64,000 nt of DNA from Amphiura filiformis (Eukaryota > Echinodermata > Ophiuroidea > Amphilepidida > Amphiuridae): the NCBI RefSeq assembly GCF_039555335.1, contig NC_092646.1:26527780-26591779 (forward strand). Direction: 5' to 3'. Positions within the stretch are counted from its first letter, which is position 1. Each line of letters begins with the position of its first letter. The position numbers and the translations under genes were made by a program. The notes beneath the pieces were generated by a model, which was not told the origin of the DNA, ran no database searches, and saw only the letters and a list, made by a program, of their open reading frames with translations. This document shows positions 47,234 to 57,055 of the stretch, piece by piece.

Positions 47234-47928
47234 ATGAATAGTGAATTTTAGGATTCTAGATAATTATAAATAATTAAAAAAAATTAATACAAAAATTAAT
47301 AAAGACCATTATCTCATTTACATGTATCTATAAATTTTCAAATTTACAACATATTGAGGAAAATACAATTTCTAATTAGCTTACTCTGTATAGAAACCCT
47401 TCATTAATAGACTTACCCATGAATAAAAGTTTAACATTTGGCCAAAAGGGGTAAAACAAAAACCCTTACTTAATGTGCACATTTTCTTACTAACACAGTC
47501 ACAAAATTCACAGACTTGGAATACATGTATGTCTAAGCATTCAGAATCTTCAGTAAAAGCTAAAATTAATACTCTTTCTGTTAATTTCAATAGGCTTACA
47601 GGATAGAAAATAATGATGTTTACCAAAAATGATAATGCATAGACGGAAGTTAGTCTTCATAATATAAGTCTTTGAGCTTGACTGTCAGAGAAAGCAAACA
47701 AAACACACCCTAAAATGCAGGTGTTTGGCCCGTTTCCCAAAAGTTGATAATACTGAAGTTAGGTCAAACGTAACAATTAGAGCTATTTTTACTTTTTCTT
47801 TTGGAAAAACAAAATATTTTTTGTCCTAAAGAAAGTAGGAGTCGACACAGTGTGTGTAATACATTAAAATATTTTTCATGTATGTTAATAGTTATGATAC
47901 AGACTCCAGGGAGAAAAATGTTCGCAAA
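47234..47928 (-). other. Intron of the SYDE-like gene, no exon seen
   Basis: Unique AT-rich sequence. Confidence 0.4.
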
Positions 47929-48063
47929 TCAACTGCTCAGTACCAGAAATGGGTAAGTGCAATAGCTGCCATGTGTAGATGAGCATAATATACTAGTGGA
48001 AATGGCTAAATGTTTACAGGGCAGCCATTGCACTTCCCCACTTCTGGCACTGAGCAGTCAAAA
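47929..48063. repeat. 135-base hairpin
   Basis: Arms of about 47 bases pair closely (CAACTGCTCAGTACCAGAAA and, inverted, TTCTGGCACTGAGCAGTCA; AAGTGCAATAGCTGCCATGT likewise). It could be a small MITE or a precursor-like RNA fold. Confidence 0.7.
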
Positions 48064-48288
48064 TGCTTTTATGTATATTTTCAGTATGTACATGTAATTC
48101 ATCCAACTTGAAATTCCCCTGGACAAGGAACCAACTGCTTATTGTCTGGGTTGTCCCTTCAAGAGCTTGGGGAGCTCATTCTGGCTGTGATGGTTTATTG
48201 TAGTATGTAGGGTGCATGCTTCTTAGCAGCAAGGAACCTGGTTGTTGCTAAATGGTTTATATGGTATGTCTGTGGTCAGCATTTTTTG

Positions 48289-48507
48289 TAAGGGCTCATA
48301 TTGAAATTCCCTTACATGTGCGCCATCCTGCAGCTTTCCTGTGCTGCTAGCCTTCTTCTGTCAAAATCCTGGGCAGGGTGTATCACTGATGCATATAATC
48401 CATCCGCTTTATGACCGAGCTTTCCTGAGGCGCCGCACTTAGCGAGGGGAATCCTGCCTTCTTTCTGTGTGAAAACGTGGTAGGGTATTTCAATATGAGC
48501 CCTAACA
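48289..48507. mobile_element. MITE with AGGGCTCATATTGAAATTCC ends
   Basis: The left end AGGGCTCATATTGAAATTCC is matched by the inverse of GGGTATTTCAATATGAGCCC at the right. The interior pairs partly and is non-coding. Confidence 0.7.
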
Positions 48508-48648
48508 TGTGCCAAGGCTTGCGTATTTATCACAGTTTCAATGTTTTTTGCTTTGAGTGTACAATGTCCCCCAATTAGAAATATTGGTGCGCTTCAATTC
48601 ACTTCTTGCACTGTCCCAACATATTGGGTAGAGCCAACAACTGGCAAT

Positions 48649-48790
48649 GGGCTATTCCATTTAAAATCCACACTACCCCTGTGGAACATTTTGGAAATAT
48701 GGTCTACTGGGGGAGTATGACTTTCAAATGGAATAACACATTAAGCAGCTCCATTTGAATTTCATACACCCTCTGAGAAAGATTCAACCT
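48649..48790. repeat. Palindromic MITE (variant subtype) interrupted at its right side
   Basis: GGGCTATTCCATTTAAAATC through the central CTCCATTTGAATTTCATACA, then it stops at the border of the composite element. A possible remnant of its right end is GTTTCAAATAGAG at about 50930. Confidence 0.7.
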
Positions 48791-49065
48791 ACAACCTTGG
48801 CGAAAAAGGTTGCCACACCTGAGCGTTAATTGGCCAACATCCTTCCCCGCTCCCCTATTGCAATGTTGATTTGGACAAAATCGTCATCATTTCTACATTA
48901 CAGTCTCCCAACATTGGAACATGGGGGGTGGGGAAGGGGCAAGTGTAATCTGAATGTGCATTTGCAACTATTATACAAAATAATACGGAACTATCACATA
49001 TTTAGCTTCGATTGCGTGCTTTTAACACCAGAACGTGCTGGTGTGGCAATTTCCGCCAGAGTTGT
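48791..49065 (+). repeat. Left direct module of the composite
   Basis: The ends are inverted (ACAACCTTGGCG and CGCCAGAGTTGT, pairing on through TTGCCACACC), so the module alone looks like a TIR element. It includes a GC-rich GGGGGGTGGGGAAGGGGC tract. Confidence 0.8.
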
Positions 49066-49427
49066 CTCTAATAACATATAAAAAAATCATCTGAAATTAC
49101 GTTTTCGTTCATATCTTTAGAACGGAATGCCGGATTCACGTGCAATTTTCACAAAGTCTTAGCCTGTTTATGTACTCTGTACTAAATATAATTATTTTCA
49201 TGTAATTTATACATGGCTTGGTCTATGTGTCCTATTATTTATAAAGATGCCAAAATAATGCAAAATATGTGAAAAACATCAATCGACATTACATGCTGTC
49301 TACTGAAGATAGTACACGCAAAATTTTAAAACTATTTTAATGATGACGAAATAGCGTGAAGTTTAAGTATTAGACCTAATAATAATAATAGCAAGGATCA
49401 GAAGAGGAAAATTATAATCATAGAAAA

Positions 49428-49503
49428 GTCATCAGAGGGATTCGAACCCCTGATCTCACTGATCTATAGATTTCAAGGCGGCGACTTAACCGCTGAACCA
49501 AGA
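49428..49503 (-). repeat. tRNA-Ser-like sequence in the left inverted arm
   Basis: Read outward: GGTTCAGCGGTTAAGTCGCC (A-box region), CTTGAAA anticodon-like loop (UGA, Ser-like), variable arm, GGGGTTCGAATCCC (B-box and T stem), TTTT soon after. The acceptor stem does not close well. Confidence 0.65.
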
Positions 49504-50009
49504 AGAAGTCGTTGAATTCGTGAGCATTTCTAATGTATTAATGTTAATTTAAAATTATGCAATGCGTATATGTACAGTACAACAGGTGATTTAATTCTCA
49601 TTCACCTACAATTTCAATTGTTATGCCGTTCTGGTTGGTTTAACCTAATACAGAGATGTTATAACCTCATAGTAGAATTAACATGTCATACAAATGCATT
49701 TAAGATCAGTAACCCATTGCACATATGGAGATGAGGTTGACGATTTAACGGTCGACGGTCGACACAAACAAATTAAAAGAAATTTAGATTATTTTCTTTT
49801 ATTTAAGATTTGTCCATCGTGGAGAAAGGTGGTGAATCGAAATTCCAACTTTATTTTTATAACCCTAAATACATTGCCAACATATACAATCGTTGTAAAT
49901 CGATGAAATTATGTGTATTGGAGACGTTTCAGGTCAATTTGATACCATATGCATTGCATAATTTTAAACTAACATTAATATATTAGATATGGCTTGGAAT
50001 TCATTCACT

Positions 50010-50078
50010 TCTCCGTGGCTCGGCGGTAAAGGCGCCGACTTCTAAACTACAGGCCACGGGTTCGAAGCCCGCTGTTAG
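50010..50078 (+). repeat. tRNA-like sequence in the right inverted arm
   Basis: Read outward: GTGGCTCGGCGGTAAAGG (A-box region), CTTCTAA loop, CGGGTTCGAAGCCCG (B-box and T stem), then TTTT. It is shorter in the variable region than its partner at 49428-49503. Both boxes are kept although flanks diverge. Confidence 0.65.
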
Positions 50079-50646
50079 TTTTGTTAAAATTAATATTTTT
50101 CCTCTCTTAATCCTTCGTATTATTGTTGGTCTAATAGTTAAACTTCGCGCTATTTCATCATCATTCAAAAATGATGAAATTTTCGGTGTACTATATTCAG
50201 TAGACAGTATGTAATGGCAAATGAGAAGGTTTTTGACACATTTTGCATTATTTTGGCATCTTAATAATTAATAATATACATAGGCAGGTCCGCGTGAAAA
50301 TGATATGAAAAAAGTTATTTACGCTTAATTGTAACATGGATAAAACGGACAGTATCCACTAAAAACCTGTGTGTAGCAGCAACTTGATACGATTTTCCGT
50401 TACTGATATTTAACAGAAAATCATGCAGTTTAGAGCCCTAATTACGAAATGTGTGTAATTTAGCATAAATGGTGATTTGAGGGACTACTCCCTAAATAAA
50501 CCAAGTACTTTGTCAAAAATTTTATTATGATTCAAAAGAATATTATCTACTCCCAAATCGTGTGCAATATGAAGATCATACGACATTCCGTTTTTGAGTT
50601 ATGAGACAAAAACGAAATTTAGATGAAATATTTTGCATTCGCAGAG

Positions 50647-50924
50647 ACAACCTTAGCGAAAAAGGTTGCCACACCTGAGCGTTAATTGGCCAACATCCTT
50701 CCCGCTCCCCTATTGCAATGTTGATTTGGACAAAATCGTCATCATTTCTACATTACAGTCTCCCAACATTGGAACATGGGGGGTGGGGAAGGGGCAAGTG
50801 TAATCTGAATGTGCATTTGCAACTATTATACAAAATAATACGGAACTATCACATATTTAGCTTCGATTGCGTGCTTTTAACACCAGAACGTGCTGGTGTG
50901 GCAACGAATTTCCGCCAGAGTTGT
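50647..50924 (+). repeat. Right direct module of the composite
   Basis: Same orientation as the left module: G to A in CCTTAGCG, one C missing in the CCGCTCCCC tract, and CGAA added before TTTCCGCC. Otherwise identical. Confidence 0.85.
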
Positions 50925-50960
50925 AGTTGAGTTTCAAATAGAGTTGGTTAATTTGGTAAT

Positions 50961-51239
50961 TCCATTCGAATGCTCCTTAAGATATTTCCAAAAACTTCAA
51001 GGTCAAGGCTCTAGCCGCAAAGATATTGTTCAAGGAGCGAAATGCAAGTGTAGCAAGGCAATCAACATGCAATTATCACAATGAAAAGTAACAAGAAATG
51101 GGAATTCAATTTGGTTGGTTTTGTCTTGTGCACCTTTCACAAGTTCTGGATCTTATTTTACATAACAACATCTTGAAAAGAGCAAATTGAAGTGCTAATA
51201 ATTATCACAGATACTGCTTATGAAAAAAAACCACATAAT
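50961..51239 (-). other. Intron of the SYDE-like gene, no exon seen
   Basis: Unique sequence with no recognised feature. Confidence 0.35.
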
Positions 51240-51423
51240 GGGCTATTCCAGTTAAATCCATACACCCCTATGGAAGAATGATCTTAATGTCCCACACAGG
51301 GTGTGTAGATTTCAAATGGAGTCACCCATTCAGGTAACCCCATTTGAAATTCACACTCCCTGTGTAGGAGATTAAGGTCATGTCTTCCATAGGGGGTGTA
51401 TGGATTTCAAATGGAACAGCCCA
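51240..51423. repeat. Main palindromic MITE, complete copy
   Basis: GGGCTATTCCAGTTAAATCC to GGATTTCAAATGGAACAGCC; both cores and the CCATTCAGGTAACCCC centre. Confidence 0.9.
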
Positions 51424-51689
51424 GCACTTCAAAAGAATCTAATAAAGTAACCTGTTTGAGTGTCTATATACTTTGTACATGTTGAGAGTGGCAAAGCCCT
51501 TGATGTGAGGGTTATATACATTTAGATCAGAGGGCAAAGTTATGTATCCAAAACCTATGCCCTAAGCATAAGAAACATTTTTAAACTTCCGTACAATAAT
51601 CCCATCAAAGTTGTATAAGTATGCAATCATAAATGATGCCCCTCAATGCTTACGATATACATGTATGAACCAAGGGGCTGCAATCTCCG

Positions 51690-51830
51690 GGAGCGGATCC
51701 AGGAATTTTCAGTGGGGGGGGGGGGGCACCGAGCTTGGCGCCCACACAAAGTCAGGCGCCGCTCGGCAAAAATACATACGGTCAGGTGCCGCTTTGCAAA
51801 AATTAGGGGGGCACCCAAATCCGCCCCTGA
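51690..51830. repeat. GC-rich short repeat with GCGGATCC/GGATCCGC-like ends
   Basis: GGGAGCGGATCCAGGAATTT, a G-run, two tandem GTCAGGYGCCGCT...GCAAAAAT units, and an AAATCCGCCCCTGAT end inverted to the start. A common short invertebrate repeat type. Confidence 0.6.
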
Positions 51831-52096
51831 TCTCATAACAATATCCTAAGGTATATCTTAGACGGGCTGTATCAACCTCTCTATACTGTGTGGCTGTTTG
51901 CCATTGTGTAAAACATTAGGCTATGAATACAACCAACTAGAGATGTGGTAATAGCTACACCCCAGAAGCTACACTGACCATGGAGATAGCAGTTGCTGTC
52001 TATCTTTTTAAAGTATTTGCATCTGCCGATTATCCTTGGTCACCACACAACGGCGGTTGATGCACAGCTACACACAACCTCTAAGATATAACTTAC

Positions 52097-52161
52097 CATA
52101 TTGTTACAAGAATCTCCCCCCGTTAGCTTACTGCTCTCTCACAATTCCTCATCTACAAGTT
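52097..52161 (-). other. Candidate alternative (poison) exon of the SYDE-like gene
   Basis: On the minus strand, acceptor gtgtttcag and a perfect GTAAGT donor bound 65 bases. Entered in phase 1 from the upstream exon it would add ELVDEEL and then hit TGA. Its length is not a multiple of three. The pyrimidine tract is weak, so this is only a candidate. Confidence 0.3.
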
Positions 52162-52188
52162 CTGAAACACACATTCAAGTTATGCATG

Positions 52189-52657
52189 CACTGTTATAAA
52201 TGTCTGTAATTTTACAGTATTATAACCGAAGTCCAAGGCCTGCATTTTGACCCGCATTTTGATCAAGGATTGGTTCAAAAATCAGGCATAAAATGCACAA
52301 AACCACCACCACTCATTTCAAATCCAGTAGTGTCATCATGATCATTGTTGCACTGTTAGAAATCTCCGCAATTTTACAGTATTATAAATGGAGTCCATAA
52401 ATATTCTTTTTTCACTATTTCATTTTTAACAGTGTACATACCAACTCATAGTAAATGGAGGCCTGAACGTCCATGCGAGTACGCATCTTCTGTTTATCCT
52501 ACATCCAATGTATGGATATGATAAGGCATGATTCAAACAGAACAGGTTACAGGTAGCTGCGCTTGCCAAATGAAATAGTGAAAAAAACAGCATTATGACT
52601 GGCAATTAATGGACTCCAGTTATCATACCGTAAAAAGTACGGACATTTCTAACAGTG
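52189..52657. repeat. CACTGTTAGAAATGTCCG-type MITE plus an extra end
   Basis: The full element is 52351-52657 (CACTGTTAGAAATCTCCG inverted as GGACATTTCTAACAGTG). An extra left end at 52189 suggests a partial tandem copy. Its right edge is 34 bases from the donor of the exon at 52692. Confidence 0.75.
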
Positions 52658-52691
52658 TACTAACTTGACAGGCAGTAAAATTTGAACTCAC

Positions 52692-52977
52692 CTCTTCTCC
52701 CAGGCCATATCTCAATCATGCTCTGCAGTACCTCGATATGCTTCTCATAATCCGCCGAATCCCTCCCACCGTCACCTCTCCCACGAGGATGCGGATCTCC
52801 TTTCTCTACCTTAGAGCTTCGCTTCTCTTTACCAGTAGAGGGTGTTACGCTGTTTCCTGAGGTTGCACTCATCAAGACGGGACCAAAGCATACTGCTAGG
52901 TTGTAGGAATTCATCTTGTTCACGTCACTCAGGTTGGATATTGCCTTCAGATGGTCCAGCATTAATGCTCCTGTGTC
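52692..52977 (-). CDS. SYDE1/SYDE2-like RhoGAP, end of the GAP domain
   Basis: The exon opens with DTGALMLDHLKAISNLSDV, then NKMNSYNLAVCFGPVLM, the conserved NLAxxFGPxL helix of RhoGAP domains, then a Ser/Lys/Gly-rich insert, then DYEKHIEVLQSMIEIWP. The last block closely resembles the KHIEVLHYLLQ-WP ending of SYDE proteins, which favours SYDE over other RhoGAPs. RhoGAPs stimulate GTP hydrolysis by Rho-family GTPases; SYDE proteins act in presynaptic assembly and cell migration in other animals. Acceptor tttgtag and donor GAG|GTGAGT are both good. The catalytic Arg-finger exon is not in the window. Confidence 0.8.
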
Positions 52978-54064
52978 CTACAAACACAAATGAATAAATT
53001 ATATTAAATAAATATCGGGTTTTATAAAGCACCATTTACCATCCAACAATTGGCTCAGTTGTGGAGTACAATTTAAAGCAGGCTCAACAGAACCTGGAGA
53101 ATTGTATAAGGCTGACAGGAAAATGCTGTAAAAATACCATAAAGTACCTGCATTTACAAATACCGATTGCCCATTTCATAATATCCATATGTGATCGAGG
53201 GGCCATTGTTATCGACAGTGTTTGCAGCACTGACTACTACCCCCCCCACTTTTTAACTAATACATAAACCAGGTGTTTTTTTAACAAGTACTCAATTGTT
53301 TGAAAACATTATATCACAAGTACCACTATTCTTCCAATTTTTTTAAAATAATCATATTTTGCTCATGACTGTCCAGAAAACACCCATCAGGGACATATAT
53401 GTGTTAGTGCATTTTTTGGGTGTTTATTTTATTTTGGTACTTGTTCGTTTTTAACAATTGCCTCAGCCTAACATAAATATAACATATTAACAAGATTCCA
53501 GCACACATAATTTGCTGTGATAATTAAGTTTCCCTCTGAATATAGACCCAGGGTAAAGAAGAAACAAACAAACAAACAGAACGGAGAATCTTTCAGTAGA
53601 ATATGGATTTTTGCTGAATTTCTGACCCTGCATGTACAAGAGACAAGATTCCTCTTTAATATCCAATCCTTCCATTTTCTTCTTCTCTTCCTTTATTAAC
53701 AAAACTCCTTCTCAATTGAGGCCAGCTTTCCCTTTTAAAGGCATTTTTTTAAATTTCATCGTCTTTTAATTGATGCCATGTATACCTTTTGAATATCAAT
53801 ATTATTCTATCACCCCCAAACACCACATTATGTCATAGAGTCTTAATTAAATTTACACCAAGTTTTGATGACAAACCAGTGCCCAGAAACCAAACAAGAT
53901 AGCATTTTTATTTTAGATAACCTATCTAACTGCAATATATTGGTTTATTTCTTTGCCATTTATATTGAAGTGTTTGTACACATGCCCATATTGGACACAC
54001 ACAGCCGATCGATACGTACTCAATAACCAATAATTCCCACCTGCATGCATAAACACTGCTGTTG
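52978..54064 (-). other. Upstream intron of the SYDE-like gene, no exon seen
   Basis: No RhoGAP-like coding segment is recognisable in any frame. Confidence 0.45.
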
Positions 54065-54290
54065 GACCTATAATACTGTAAAAGTAGTAATTTTCATGCA
54101 TGTAATTTTTTGTGCTTTGCCGATTTTGAACTACATTGCTTGTTTTTAATTTCATGATTTTGAGTTTTCTTACATAGACCTATACATTAAAAGAACATAT
54201 CCGCATGTTTTTAATTTTGTGGCAGCTGTTTTGAGCACGAATAGGGCAAAAAATAATGTACCGCGAAAATTTCCGCTTTTACAAGAATAT
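54065..54290. repeat. MITE with TACTGTAAAAG ends
   Basis: TACTGTAAAAGTAGTAATTT at the left and the inverse of GCGAAAATTTCCGCTTTTAC at the right. The type recurs at 54660-54865 and 61185-61382. Confidence 0.55.
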
Positions 54291-54299
54291 CCATGCGCG

Positions 54300-54430
54300 T
54301 ATTTTGGGGGAAAGGGGTCAAAGGGGGCGGAAAAAACGAAGGGGCGGCGGAAGAAGAAGGGGCGGCAAAAACAGGGGCGGCAAAAACGAAGGGGGCGGCA
54401 AAAAATTAGCAAAAAAGGGTGCAAAAAATT
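54300..54430. repeat. GGGGCGGCAAAAA minisatellite
   Basis: Five or more irregular units of about 16 bases. The Lys/Arg-rich open frame across it is a by-product. Confidence 0.75.
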
Positions 54431-54489
54431 GAAAAAGCATAACAATTTTTGAAAAAATGTTGCTTTTAGGGTGGTAGCGCCTAAAATCG

Positions 54490-54530
54490 CTTTTTTTTTT
54501 TTTGTTTTTTTTTTTTTTTTTTTTTTGCTC
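54490..54530. repeat. Poly-T tract
   Basis: Two long T runs interrupted by one G. Confidence 0.9.
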
Positions 54531-54659
54531 TTCACTTTTTCAAACGACCGTGAAAAAAATTGGGTCAACCTTTTCGGCTGTTAAGGAAGGGGCGGCAAAA
54601 TTGTTTCTTCTTCAGCCCCCGGGTTAGGGCGGCCACGATGCGCCACTGATATCTAAGGG

Positions 54660-54865
54660 CTAATTTTTGCATACAGTTATTATTTTTGCCATTTGGAGTT
54701 TTTTGGGATTGTTATATTTTCGTGATTGGCCAGTTTTGCCCTATACTTGCAATGTGATACATTATTGCATATATTTTCAAGTTATTAATTTCGCCGATTG
54801 AACTCCATTAGCAAAATCCGCAAAAATAAAACCCTCATGAAAATTACCACTCAGACAGTAACATG
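54660..54865. repeat. Second element of the TACTGTAAAAG type
   Basis: GAAAATTACCACTCAGACAG near the right end is the inverted variant end; the left end is decayed. Confidence 0.4.
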
Positions 54866-55680
54866 TTTTAACAGTGCCGACGTTCACACAAAATCCTTTC
54901 AGTTTGAGTACTACTGTCAATTACTGAAATCCTATACTTTTTGGTCAAATTTGTATTTTTTAAAGTTTTCTGTTATCTTAAATTATTGCAAAATTTTACT
55001 TCATCACATTTCTTCAACTCTTCTGTTTTTCCCATTTCAGTTTTGCAATAGCTTCCATGGTAACATGGATCTAGGCGTTTTAGGAAAATGTTAACAATAT
55101 ACAGATACTTCATTCTTATCTGTATTTGCATTCATAACTTGTTTTTATTTGATTTTTTTCACATAATTTGGGATGTTGAGATCTACCTATGTGAATTATA
55201 CTATCCTGTAATCAAGTTACACACTTACATGATTCCTTTGCTTTATCAAAATCTACAAATAAGTTCAGACAAGACATTGCAAAAGCATCATATAAAGCAA
55301 TTGATTCATATCAAATACACAGCAAACTGATCAAATAGGTGTCGTTTTAATTGTCAGTGAGTATAAACTATCAAGTAAGTACTGTTGTAGTGACCTTAGC
55401 TTTTCAGTCAAATATTTATTTAACCTCCAATCCCTCCATGCTAGTACAAATATCGTGGGCCAAGATCCACCACGGGCTACGTTTCGGGCTATTCAGCATA
55501 CCATGTCTGCAGACATGTTTAGTAGTGTATCATCGCGTGCTTTTTTAAATTACGGGGTACCTGGCTTTTAACAGTTTTATAAAAACATAGGAACTCTATT
55601 TAATTTTTTATCATAATTTGCTAGTTTGATAGGCAAGACTTTTGCAATGAAGAATACTATTATACTATCAAATGAGAATT
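54866..55680 (-). other. Intron, no exon seen
   Basis: Unique AT-rich sequence. Confidence 0.4.
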
Positions 55681-55996
55681 AGACTTTAGGATTAGAGTTC
55701 AGTCTAATTTTAGGATTAGGCCAATAGCATAAGAGACTTTATTGCTGAGATTGCAATTAGGGTTAGGATTAAGGGCAAGGATTAGTATACAGATTAGAGT
55801 TCAGATTAGGATTAGAATTAGAGTAAATGTTAGGATTAAGTGACTTGATGTTGAGGTTAGAATTCAGATTAGGGATAGAATTTGAGTAAATGTTAGGTTA
55901 GGATTAGTGTTAGGTTAGGATTAGGGCAAAAGTTAGGATTAAGATGGTAGATTATGATTAGTTGATTAGGGTAAGGAATAGAGCTAAGATTAGGGT
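55681..55996. repeat. Degenerate TTAGG/TTAGGAT array
   Basis: Irregular TTAGGAT, TTAGGGT and TTAGAGT units over about 300 bases, continuing after the inserted hAT-like element at 56974-57055. Confidence 0.75.
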
Positions 55997-56004
55997 TAGT
56001 GGAG

Positions 56005-56965
56005 CAGGGGTAGCACTAGGTTTTAAAACCAGGGGTTCTCAGAACCCCTGAACCCCCTGAAAGTGTTAAAAATATGCGCTCAAATCCTAAAATGGGGGGT
56101 TCTCTAGTCAAGTATTGAATGCCCGTTTCAATATATCAGTATCAGATTTTGTGATTTTGGTTATGATGTTTAATAAATAGTTAAGGCCTGGCAAAAACAC
56201 AATCTCCCTTTCACGCCACAATTCTCGATATTAACCAACTATCTGGCTTTTAAAGAAAGTTCCCACGCAGTGCACTTGCTATAAAAGTGTTGCTTTATGC
56301 CATAAAAGTTCATTGAATTCCATAAAATGCAGTTCAATTTCGCAAAGTGCAGAATTCAACAGCATTGCAAGTCACGTGGAGGAGTGAAAAGCCATGATTT
56401 ACTCAATAAAAATGACATTTCATTGCAAATGAGTTCAAGTTTAGGCCAAATATCATGATATTTATTGAATTACTGGAGTATTTTGACTATAAAACATAAT
56501 TCAAGGGCAAATTTTTGTCACTTTTTTCTTCTACGGCCTCGTATTTCACCGCTGGCATATCTCTACACACCACCCTTGAAGCATTTCTTACCGATCCCTA
56601 GAATTAGAAATTACCAACTCACGTAAGTGTCGTCATTCAGTACTGCAATAAAACTCATCAGTGATTCTAGACAATATCACAATCTGTGTTCAATTACGCT
56701 GGCGGTGTGTATTTTATTTTTATTTTTAAATTATGTTACAATGCTACGGCGACTTCACTTTTGATATTTATGTTATTGCATTTTATGTTACATAATTTCT
56801 GGACAGGTCGTAAATATTGGAGATCGAAGCTTTTATTTTTCTTTCACATGTTTTCATTTTTCTGCCGCATGAAAACCCCTGAACTAGTATGCAAAAATGA
56901 ATAGATGCGCTCAAACTTAAAAATATGCGCTGTACGCGCAGAAACGCATGTTAGCGCGACCCCTG
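56005..56965. mobile_element. 961-bp non-autonomous hAT-like element with 8-bp target duplication
   Basis: The ends CAGGGGTAGCACTA and TTAGCGCGACCCCTG are inverted. TAGTGGAG is exact at 55997-56004 and 56966-56973. The 8-bp duplication plus CAGGGGT tips are the hAT signature. ATATGCGCT subterminal motifs recur near both ends. No transposase frame. Confidence 0.85.
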
Positions 56966-56973
56966 TAGTGGAG

Positions 56974-57055
56974 TAAGTCTAAGACTAAGATTAGGATTTT
57001 AAAAGACATTTTGAATTTTGTTGAGATTGACATTAGGGTTAGGTTTAGGATTAAT
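56974..57055. repeat. Right part of the degenerate TTAGG array
   Basis: AAGATTAGGATT and ATTAGGGTTAGGTTTAGGAT units resume after the hAT-like insertion. Confidence 0.65.

Larger units (their letters stand above)
48791..50924. mobile_element. Composite structure: direct modules around a tRNA-bearing inverted repeat
   Basis: Two direct ~275-bp modules (48791-49065, 50647-50924) bracket an interior whose two sides are inverted copies (about 49066-49580 against 49930-50646). The arms share AGATGCCAAAATAATGCAAA, a CTGTCTACTGAA block, the tRNA-like region, and ATTAATGTTA...TTAAAATTATGCAATGC. The arms are strongly diverged, while the modules differ by only one substitution and two small indels. The centre (49581-49929) holds no recognisable gene. 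The interpretation is open. Confidence 0.8.

Noticed and set aside
49428-50078. Two functional tRNA genes
   Set aside because: Acceptor stems do not close and the units lie in a repeat; tRNA-like remnants fit better.
48791-50924. Simple LTR retrotransposon with 275-bp LTRs
   Set aside because: No TG...CA ends, no primer-binding site or polypurine tract was seen, and the interior is an inverted repeat without gag or pol.
54219-54452. Lys/Arg-rich open frame
   Set aside because: It is translated from the GGGGCGGCAAAAA minisatellite.
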